A DNA stretch of 64,000 bases from Misgurnus anguillicaudatus (taxonomy: Eukaryota; Chordata; Actinopteri; Cypriniformes; Cobitidae). The notes beneath the pieces are model-generated. The model ran no database searches. It saw only the letters and a program-made list of their open reading frames with translations, and was not told where the DNA came from. Position numbers and translations under genes: made by a program. This document shows positions 21,601-33,600 of this stretch, piece after piece (positions within the stretch are counted from its first letter, which is position 1; every line of letters begins with the position of its first letter). The stretch lies in NCBI RefSeq assembly GCF_027580225.2, contig NC_073358.2, positions 25,136,501 through 25,200,500 of the forward strand. Reading direction: 5' to 3'.

Positions 21601-24600
21601 CGTGCGTCAGTTTGAGTTGTAGTTCAGTAATGGCAGCGGAGAAAGAAGTGAGAAAATCTATTCGGTCCGTTGTTGCAAAACTGCCGAATATACAGAAGTT
21701 AAACCCGGAGCAAGAACCAGGTTTGCTAAGTTTTGTTTGTCTGATTATTCTTACTTGTTGTTTCCGGCCGGTTTCGGTGCATACGTCACGACCAAACGTT
21801 AGCGATTGGTTATGGCAGATTCAGAGTGACTCTGGGAAGATCCAATAGTTTTAAACTTCAACAGAGGACCCTCCTTAACGGAAGTAACGCTTTGCAATAG
21901 AGCGTGGCCAGACTCTCTGTACAAATGAAATGAATGTACGACAGTCTGGTTGGACCAGGCTAGACAAATATTAAAAAAACACATAAAAATTTACATTTAG
22001 AATTAACTAATAAAATGATATTTTAAAATGTTTTTTTTTTTAGGATTACGCTTACATGCCATCAAGGTGGATAAAATATTTAATATTTCTCATTCTTTGG
22101 CGCAATTGGCAGTTACACCATTTGACATTTCCATGTCCATTCAGTCTTAACTTTCATAAAAATGGTGCAAATGTAATTTTTTATCGCATAAAATCAACAT
22201 AAATACACTATGTGCATTGAAATAAACCTGATGCATGCTTTTATTTTTCAAATTATATTATTATTTATTATTATAAAGACGCTCTCTGTTCATATTTCAA
22301 ACAGAATTCCACTATGTTGCCTATGAAGGCTGTCCGAATGCGTTTCCCGGAGCTGCTTTCATGCTGCCGAAGTCATTGCCTCATGAGGCAGTGAGTCAAC
22401 AAGTCAGCTCCCTTCCTTCTTGTCCGTAACCTTGATTTGACTATTAACTTGATAAAATACTTTTTCAAAAGTTTCAACTGAAGTAAACAAGATATAACTT
22501 TTAATCAAAGGAAACACATGCATATTATCCTAGCATTAATTGCAAGAAAAGCCCCTTCTGACTGTACGTTCACACCGCCAAGTGCGAGAGCGTCAAAGTG
22601 GCTGGAAGTCATTCACTTTCAATGATTGCCAGCTGCGAGCTTCGGTGATCAGTGCCGCATCATGTACGGTGTGAGCGTCAAGGAGAGTTGAAATCAGCTC
22701 AACTTTATGGTAATGAGCTAAGACGCAGTTCGGCGGCAACCAATCGGAGGGCATAAATGTTCGGCAGCAACCAAATCAGAAGGCGGAAACGTTCGGCGGC
22801 AACCAATCGGAAGGCGGAAACCTCCGCTTGAGAGGATTCCAGATTATGCATTCGAGTGTCAGAGCGTCCACTGCTCTTTATCTATAGTGTCGTTGGCAGG
22901 GCAGCCAGAGCTTTTTTTGACACTTTCGCCGGTGGCGGTGTGAACGCACAGTGAGAGGTTATAGTGTGCGATTTTGCATCTTTAAAGAATAAACATGTGA
23001 CTTTACTCACGTAACGAAAATGCAGTTCTGCATTGTATTCCTTTCCATTGGGCATATTCATAATTAGAAATTTGTGCAATTAAATAAAGTATGCAATTTA
23101 TCGTGCAGCCCTAATTTGAAGGGTAAAGGAAACAACTTTTGATTTACATTTCTAAATACAAGATCTTTTGGGGAACAATGCAATAATACCACAATTACTA
23201 TAAGTTAATAAGTTATTCTATATGTAACCAACCATAGACTACAGTTAACCAAAACTACTCTGAACAAAATCCCAACTCAGAATTACTGAAAACACTTTCT
23301 ATTGTCCTGCAAAATAAGAGAAAAAAATGAAGAAAGAGAGAGGAGAAATAGTCTAGACTTAGACTTGCCTGCATTCATTACCGCAACAAAAACTACGAGG
23401 GTGATCTAAGCAACAGACCAATGCACAATAGCCCACAGACAAAGCAAGCGACTGTGCCTTAAATATGGTGCTTGACGAAAAAAATTAGGGCAAAGAGTGG
23501 GACACGCTGCACTATTCTCCTTGCATGTACAGGAAGCAAAATGAGAACTATGAAGTTTGACACTATTCACAGAGCCCGTCAATACCTGTATGTGCAGACA
23601 AAATGCCAGGCTTAAGATTGGGAGAGAAAAGGCTGGCAAAGTCTTCATCACGTGAAAGCGTGTCTATATTTCTGACACCTCCGGCTCTTCGGTGAATAAA
23701 GAGCATGGGAGCCCTTTCACAGAAGCAGACTGTGGGGCCGACTGCTTGAATAAACCCTGCATGCAGCTTGGTAGAGCCAAGCGTGGCCGACGGGTTTGAT
23801 ATTTAAGTGTAAACAAGAAAGAATTTGCCATGCTACCTCAGCTACAGGAAAACAACAATCTGGAGGTTTTGAGTTAATACAGCTTTTGACTTCTGGAGGT
23901 AAAAATTTGTGCCTTGAATTGCTTTCTTTTGCAGATTCAGATTATAGTGTAATTTATTTGTGAAATATCTTTTAAAATAACAACCGTTTTTACAGATTAT
24001 TTTTTGTCGCAACACATACAAAAGTAGTTTCATACACTGTTTGAAGGGATTACACACCATTTCTGACTAAAAAGGCAAGTACACCGATGACTTGTAAAGT
24101 AACATACTTGTGAGGCCTACTGGCAAGTTTTAAGCTCAACTGGACAATAATATATAACAATGTGGATGGAAAAGTCATTGCAAGGTTACAGGTGGAAATC
24201 CTTTCAAGGAATACTGAGGGATGCGGGGTACATATGCATGTATATAAATCCAGCGGCTATTCCGCATATGGACTTCAGATTCAAATGATCCTCTCTTACT
24301 GCTCCACTACAGACCTTTCAGAATCTCTCTGCTTGAATTCACAAGACGATTAATAACAACAACAAAAAAGAGTGCAAAAGGGAAAAAACGATCAAGAGAA
24401 TCATCAAGAAAATTATCTGCTTGGAGACATTTTGAGAGACATCCAAAATCACACAGACATAAAAATGACTTGGAAAGTCATTACAGGCTAGTCTGCAAGT
24501 CCACCTGCATACAGATTGACTCTCTGGGTAAACTCATTTGTAGATCAATGACTGATGATCCACAGATTGAACTTGCCAGACTTGAAACATAAACATTTGC

Positions 24601-27600
24601 GGTGTGGTTTCTAAAATGTATTTCGCTCTCAAAATGAGAGCAGGTGAAACTGATAGATCTTCATTTGAGCCAATCGACTATCATTACATGACACTACGGT
24701 AGGTTTTTGGAGATTACCTGGTGTTAAATCAAGTCTTTCACCAACATCTAACCTCAACGGTCACATTCAACTCGTTGATCTTCCGTTGCATAACACCTTT
24801 CAAGTGCATGGGGTCTGTTCCAGTTATAGACTGAATACACAGACTCGCTGATAGAAATAAATGTGCTACTGGAACGGGATATTCAAGGGGTCGACTCTAT
24901 TCTCATATTACCATCAGTAGTAGGTGAGTTAGAGGGGTGTGTTTTTAGGGTTGCCTGAAAGATCAGTCGACCAATGAGAAGCCTTGCATAATTAAAAGAC
25001 TTGACAAGATGCCTGCCTTTCTTTGGGTGGCATTCACACAATACAGACACATTTTGTGCAATATGTAAGGCATTTTGTTATAAAATTAAAGTTAATACTA
25101 CAGTCAGAATGGAGCACAGGATTGCTAGTGAGATACAAACTCCAATCCTAAGGTGCCGAGAAGCAATGAAAATGCAAAGCTGACGGCAAGACACAACTAT
25201 CTGGTGCGCAATACAACAACATAAAGCAAACCAAAGAAATTGAGCCACATTTAAACACCATAGAAATTATAAGAGGTTTGTGAGTGGGCTTAAAGTATGT
25301 GTAACCACCCAGAACATTGTAGCAACTCTATTGCAATGTGCTAAAAACTCCCACCAAAATAGCCAAGTCCAAGCACATATGCTCAGTTAATTTTAACCAA
25401 AAACGCTTAGAAATTCGGGAGCTTATTGGTGGATCTCACAAATTGCAATATTTACAATGCTTTCATAAATAAGCTGAATAAAGGGCCGCTTCACATTTCG
25501 CGTCTAAAACTATGTGGAAAAAGTGACCGTGCTGCTTTCCTCCTTTTCCGAGCGCTTGGGTACTCCAGAGCATCTGCCGTTGAAGTAACCTAAGCATTGT
25601 TTAATGTTGTGACGAGCACTAGCGGAAAAAGAAATCGGTGCCTATAAATACGCATGTTTGTTAAAGGAGTCATATTATACAATTTTTTAAAGATGTAAAA
25701 TAAGTCTTTAATGTCCCCAGAGGGCGTATCTGAAGTTTTAGCTCAAAATACCCCTTAGATAATTTATTAAAGCATCTTAAAATTGTCACTTTGTAGGCCT
25801 GAGCAAAATTGTGCCATTTTTTTGGTGTGTCCTTTAAAATGCAAATGAGCTGACGAAATGATTTTATGATGATGGTGGTTTGTTGAAATTGAAACTCAGC
25901 GGTCAATTATTTTTTCTTTCTCTCAGCACTAAATGGCACTGCCATGGTTAGTGCAGATTAAGGGGCGGTATTACGTCACAAAACATGCAAAATCTTAATG
26001 ACCTAATTTTTCACATGCTTGCAGAGACTGGGTTGATCTTTTTCATTTTTTCTAGATTGATAGAAGCACTGGGGACACAAATATAGCACTTAAACATGAA
26101 AACTTAAGATTTTCACGCTATGACCCCTTTAAGAAACGAAAATCTGATCATATGCATGCATTGTATATAAGCCTATATGGATCCATGCATGTGCACACAC
26201 ATACACAATTTTGTGTAATATTGGCTGCATCCAAATAACCACACTTGCGGTCTTGGTCACTTGAGAGCGCGTGCATGCGACAGGAAGTAAGTAGGCAAGA
26301 CTGTCCCATATCTTCAAAGTGCAGTGCCCTTAATGCACACTAAACCCACACTTTATCGAATACAGCTTCGAAGCGGTATTCAAGGCTAAGCGTATCCCGT
26401 CATGCATCATGTTCAGGATGTAAATCATGAGACTTTTGCCCAAATCTCGCTAGACGTCGTAGAAACTTTTAATTGTAAGTTAATGGATTTTACATTTTTT
26501 GGTAGTAAAGTGGAAAGTGTTCATTGGTGCAAACATTGTTATGTATTTTGTAAAACATCTGTAACTGCTTTTATAACACTAAAACAACATAAATGGTGTT
26601 GTTTATTCAGGGACTACTACATACACAATAAACTTTAATAAAGCTACATGCACAAAATCTAGAGTTTTTTACAAGTGCAAAGAATTCTGCATCTGAAAGT
26701 TTCAGGTAAGGGTAGATAATATTCTTTAAATGTTCATTTATTCATTTGTTTATGTGTTCGTTTTATTTAAAGAAAACCTTAAAAATATACTTTTTAGGTA
26801 GCCTAAATAAAAAATGAATAAGTTTTAGTGCAAATTGCTGCCACTGCCTGGATTGACATTTTAACACTTGCTAAGTGTGTCCCATTGGGTAAATAATTTT
26901 TACATGCACGCTTGGGATCTTCACGCCCACTAAAACACTTGGGCAAAATACAGGAAATACGTCATGTAAGTATTCAAGCGGTCAAGTGCAAAGACCGCAA
27001 GTGTGGTTATTTGGACGCAGCCTATATGTCCGTTCAAGCGCAAGGAAACATGAACCCAGTATTTGCACGCTGTCTGATCCATGCCTGAGCACGCTTGTGT
27101 CATTAATGTGCTTTTTTGACGAAAATAGTAAGCTAGCTCTCTCTCTCTCTAAACGCTGGAGTCCATCGTAATGTTAAGTTTGGGGCTTCTATTTTGAGTT
27201 GTTTGGGATGCTTTGACATGCAGCCCTCTCACCATGCCTATCATATCGCTTAGTCTATCTATTGCTTGGGCTGCTCAGATGTTCACGTTACCGTGCTGCA
27301 TCCCTTTTTACGAAGGCAGATTAAGTTAATGACTGTCGCGCATATGACGTCTTGCCTTTTGAACCGCACCTGAGCCCACCTCTGCAAGCGTGCCAGGGCA
27401 CAATTTACCAAACTGCACCCGTTTGGCACAGTACAGAGCGATCACACGTTTGGGCACGCTTTGGTTTGGTTAACGTAAGTGCGCCTCTGAAGTGAAGCAC
27501 GCACATTTTCAACCGATTCAGGGATTTCCCGAATCGGTATTGTTTGTTAAACTGTCATAACTGTAGGCACTGCAAATTAGCAGTAGGTGCAGGTACTGCA

Positions 27601-30600
27601 TCATGTTTTGATCTGGCCTGTACCATATGCCAATCTTCTTGCTCCTCTCCCTCCAAATTATTTCCTGTTTCCTCTCTACTACGCCGTGAACAAAGCTGGT
27701 TAGTATGGTGCTATATTACCATCTAGTTTCTCAAAACTAGACCTTTAGTTTGACCAGTTGTCTTAGCCACCCCTCTGCTCCGATTGTAACCTGTCTGTGT
27801 GTCTCATGCCAGTTCATGGCCTAGTTTCTAATTGTGCCTAAGCCAGTCCTGACTGGGGCGCGCATACATGAACATGAACAGAATTGAGATAAATACTGCT
27901 GTTTGTTTTTAAATCTTTAAACGGTTTGGCACCCACATATTTATCCGAACTCATAAACATCTATTTACCTGGAAGGTCTCTTAAGGTCTACGAGTAATTT
28001 TAATCTGCTCCAGCCTGGCTCACGCCTAAAGTCAAGAGGGGACCGTGCCTTTGCAGTTGTTGGTTGCATTTTTGTTTTTAAATACACTGCACTTTCACCA
28101 CATAAATTGCAGATTTCCACGTGCAAAATATGCGGGACTTGCATGATTTCATAATCCCCGCATTTTCATAGCAAAAAGTCACATATATCTTAGCAGAAAG
28201 TTGAAAAATGTTGCATTTACTTCACACTAGCGTAGCCATGTCCCCTGTTGCCATGGGAACTTGAACTTGACTATAAAGTGATGTGATTACTCGAAGTATA
28301 CATCATTGAAAAGCTGTAAAAGCTGCAAGCAATTTTTGCAAGTTCCCGCAATTTCATCAAATAAAATACCATAAATATCCCGCATATTCCATCACATTTT
28401 TTAAGAAAAAGTGCCGCAAGGTCAAGGATTTTTGCCCGCAACAATCACACAAAAACTTTGCATTTTTCTGGAAGGACTGCTAAGCATTAAACTTGTCACC
28501 CTTGAGTGACCACACAACAACACAGCTAACAGCTCAGACTGGGTCTTCTACAAGAATCTGACATCATCCCACAACTTTCATTGTCAGAGGCTCACCAGTT
28601 AATGCACCTGCAGTATCAGATGTGACGCAGTATAATGAAAGACATTAATACATGACAAAACAGATTTAAAAAGATTACATAACTCATACCCTGTCAACCG
28701 GCCGATATATCGGGCTGATTTTTGCAAGTTGTATGTGTATCGGCATCAGCCGATATGTGGCAGCTGTGTTCGCCAATTTTTTCCGGCATTATTTACAGAC
28801 AGAGTGCTGGAAGCCGCAAACGATTTATTTATCATCTCTATATATATTTGTAGTAGTACAGTGCTAGAAGTCAATATCCTTTGCTGAAAGTTCCTCGTCA
28901 TTGTGGAGAGTGCAGTTCATGGTTCCATAGCACCCTCAGCTGTTTTTACTATTTGTTAAATATAGTTTTTTTTAAGTTCAATAAATGTTACTCTTTTAAA
29001 TTGAGACTTGTAACATTTGGCATCATCGTGTCATTTTTATGATGTAAATTGAGTGAGCAAAAGCAGTTTCGGCTCCAAATAACGGCTCAAGAAATTCGGC
29101 AGCCTGTATCGGTCATCGGCTAAGGCTGATGAAACAAAAATCGGTATCGGCACAAAATAATCCACATCGGTCGACCCCAGTTGCAACTTTTATGCAAACA
29201 CTTGTTCTTACTGTTCTGCTTTATAAATAAGATAGCAATTTTAACATTACCTTTTAAGATTGTTCTGACGCAGAATTCAAATTAGTACAATAAAAATTCC
29301 TAAAATCATTTTACAATTTTCTTACGATAACATGTTGTTTACAATAGGTTTAAAAATTATGGTTTTTAATTGGGCCAGGAACATTATATTTAAAAGTAAC
29401 AATTTTATTTAGCCACTACAAACAAATTACCATTTTTAAGCACAATAAAAAAAGTTATACTCAACAATTATGGGGAAATTACTTTTCAAGAACAAGCTTT
29501 ACAGAGATGTTTCTAACACCAGTTACAAATCTACAGAGAACCAAAAAACCCATTAAGGCAAATCTATTTCTGTCAACTAGAAAGTAATAAACTCCCAACT
29601 TTCTCAATGTAACGGTAATTACAATTAAGCAAAATAAAGTACATGAATCATAGCTCAATTACAATAACACTAAAGGCCAATCAACTACACTAGCTGTAAT
29701 GTTCAACCCTCAAGCAGATGAAAACAATGTTCGAAAATTGAGTGGAAGACCAAGGGTGGTGAAAATAAAGTGAAGAACTTAGAAAGGTGACCGGCACCAG
29801 CTGAAAAGCGCACTGAGGTGCTGTCAGGTACTTTAAAGGTTACTTTCTCAAGTGTTAGGCAAATAACATACCATTTAGCCACTAATACACAAAGCTTTTC
29901 TGTAAGATCCTCTTTAAAGAGCCATATCCTTTGACCTAGCTGTTGGCCTTGGACATTTTTTTCCCTGGACAAGCACCTGGTACGAACGGACAACTAGACA
30001 AAACAGATACTTGAGATGAACACAGAATGAAAAAGGGGGAAGGGGGAGGAAGATCACTGGATCTTGTTTTCAGCCCACCTTGGACTTTACTGGCTCCACA
30101 CTTCCACACAAGGATACAGGCTTGACGGCAACTTTAACAAGTTAATTCATAATTTTTGCCAACACTCTAACCAGCTGGCGCAACATTAAACTTTAACATT
30201 TCTAGATATGTCTCTTGTAAGAAAAGTAGCAAGTAGGAAATTTTATAGAATCAGCAAACTGTTTGTTTGCACTAATAATGCGTTAAGCAAACCACATTAG
30301 ATAATTGCCAAATGCCAGTCGTCTTATTTGGCATATGCTATTTTCAATAAACACTCTCGCCCTAATTTGTAGTTTACAAATGACTTTAAACAGAGGAGCA
30401 TCAAGACACAATGCATTCTTCATTCAGAAAAACTTCAGGTTACAAGCGATCCCAGCACGACTCAGACATGTCGTGTGAAGCTCTGTTTCACTGGCCAGTC
30501 ATGCAGGCTTTCTCGCAGCCCAGCATGCTTAATCAAACTGTAATTACTAACAAAAGCAAGTCAGTGCAGGCACCAGAGAGGGAAAGCGGCAAGACTCGGC

Positions 30601-33600
30601 CACAATCACGCACCTCCTTAATTACCATCATTTGCAATGCTACACATTTGCAAGCACTTTCACTAGAGCTCCAGGGGCTAAAGATTTTCTATTTTCCTCC
30701 TTTTCCAAATTAGATATACAAAAATATCTCAGACAATGATGCTATTATAGATTAATTTTCAAAGGCACTTGAGATCTTAGATTAATTAGGTTCAAAACAC
30801 GTTACGCAAAGCGGTTTCTTAAAAGAACACAAAGCAGTTTAAAGTTACAGGGCTAAAATGCAATGCTAAAAATATTTTTAACAGACTTTTAATTACTTTT
30901 TTATGACTTTGTATTCAGTGATATACTTAAAAAATTATTTGTCACACTGGAGGGCCAATTGAATAAAATAGGAAAGTCAAAAAGGTGATTAAAAGTGGGA
31001 ACTTGCTGATCAATCACAGCACTAATGTCAAATAAACAACCATAAGAAAAGTCTAACTAATTATCCAAGTTCCAAATAAACATATTTATTTAGATTTCAC
31101 AGATGTGCAAACTGAACTTACAATGCATTTAAGGTAATCTAGGCCAGACGGCGTGCTTTTGTGCGACTCGGTAACAAAAACAATCAACAAACAATGGACA
31201 AACATATCATTCTACCTTTTTATTTAATTATGAGTGCCTGCAAGCAATCTTTCCAATCACTTTCTATTAAATCAATTTTGTGATGCATCCTTAAATTTGG
31301 TTTGAGGTGAAAGCTAAAACATCTTAGTAAAGCACTAAATCTGGTGCTCCCCATGCCCTCTCTTTCTGGTCAACATGTCTCCATGTTTCGGTCATAAATT
31401 ACAGAGTTAACCATGAAAATTAGAGATCCAAAGAAATGTCTTGTAGAATTTATATTGGGTCTTCTAGACGCGTTTTTCTGTTTGACCCCGGATAAACTCT
31501 ACAAGACAACCTCGGATCAATGACCATCTTGAAAATTAAACAACAACAAATTAGATACTTCTGTTACGCAGGAACAATCAGCAACTACAAAAAACAAAAT
31601 GCAAACAATACTTCAAATTCATACAATATACAGTTGGCATTTATATACACCGCGTTCCAAATTATTATGCACATGCCATTTTTGTTGCTTTTTCCAATAC
31701 AGTCAGTAAGTTAACACATTTTATTTTACCCTCAACAATTATATGACAGTGTGGATGTTATTGTATATAAATGAAATAAACATGTCAAAAGATAATTTAA
31801 AACTTTAAAAAATATGCTAAATATGCTGTTCCAAATTAAGCAAAATGCACTTTAACCAAATTTATAATGATATAATGGATTATAATGATCCAAAAACAGT
31901 GCTGCATGGACACGAAACAAACTTTGTCCAAAAAACAAGCACAATGTAAAATAAATAATGTATTTAAACAAGTTTAACTTTAACTCTCCCATTCATTAAA
32001 CTTGTAAGTATACAAGTATAGGTTTTGTCTTTATTTCACTTGAAGACGCTAGTATTGCACCCCTAAGTTGATGTTTTGAATTATAGTGCTGTCCAACTCA
32101 CAGATCTTTCATATAATGCTCCACAGGCTCTTAAATAGGACTAATGTCAGAGGATGATGGCTTATTTTATGCCCATATTAATTTAAATAGTCAGTGATGC
32201 TTTTTGCAGCATGAGATGGTGTATTGTCCTCCATGAAAATAAATTTATTTCAGAAGACATGATTCCTTTAATATCCCATTGTGAAAAAAACATCTTTATA
32301 GGAACTCTTCATATCTTCTAGATGCCCTTTTAACACCCTCAGGGATCCTAAAGGGACCTACCATCTTACTTTCCAATATTTCAGCCCAAATCATTACTCT
32401 GCCACCTCTACCTAATGTTACAGTCTTGCTTGAACATAGTGGCTATTCACCAACAATCCAGAATGGCGTTCATCTACAATATTTAGTGAATTATGGCATG
32501 TCAATGAATTAAACTGTGAAACTGTGTCTTCTTCTATTCTGAGCTCACAGCAAATGTTTTATTTTTGCAAGTTTTGGTTTGGGGAGAGGTAGAAATACAG
32601 CTTTATGCACTAAAGCAGTGTTTCTCAAACTTTTTCAGCCCAAGGACCACTTTATCTTACAAATTTTTTCTGAGGACCACCTAACAGAATGCCACTCTAA
32701 CACGCCCCCAAAAAACAACAAAATAGGAAGGATAAGCTAAATTTAAGTTTAATATGCACAAATGCAAAGCTATGTTCAGAAATTATTATATGAATTTTAT
32801 TTAATTTGAACAAGTAAATGTGAAATGAGTTACAGCTTAAAGGTGTAGCGGAGGATTTTCTCAAATTTTAAAAAAGAACTTCTCCACTTTAAAAAAAAAT
32901 GCAATTGCTCAACACTCGTGATTGACAACTAGGAGGACCAATAGTCTTGATGATCCACCTGGGAAAAGAAAATCCTCTGCAATACCTTTAATATGAACAA
33001 CAAACAGCCTAGGTCCCACTTAATGTCATTCCAAAGAGCCCTTAGTTTAAAACTGAGGTGGTGGGTATATGAAGTCTATGGTTGTAACTATGGTAACAGT
33101 AAAATGCTGAAAAAATGTTCCCCTTAATGTCCAAAATCACTGAAATTACAGGGATTTTACACATGAAACAAAAACTAGTACATTACAAAACTAATAGATA
33201 TGTGGATTTTAGCTGCTTTGAGTTGACGCTTGATCCTTCTTTTGACTCCTTTTTGGTTTAGCTATCGATCTATTTTTTTACGTTATTAAAACAGAATGGC
33301 AAGAACTGATATCACAGTTTTACAAGTGCATTAAAAATCTACTTAAATAAGTAAAGATTGTATAAAAACTTGCCTATTTTAGTTCTTCTTTTGGGGGACC
33401 AGTGGGGGGGTTTGGTGGACCACTAGTGGTCCGCGGACCACACTTTGAGAATTACTGCACTAAAGGATCCTGTATTAAGGAGTTCTCGGGATTCCAGAGA
33501 CACCAGCAGGTTTAAATACATGTTTGATTCTTAACAGTGGCTTTTTATTGCTGCCTTTTCCTAATATTTTGCTAAAAATATTTTAATAAGCCTTTATTAT

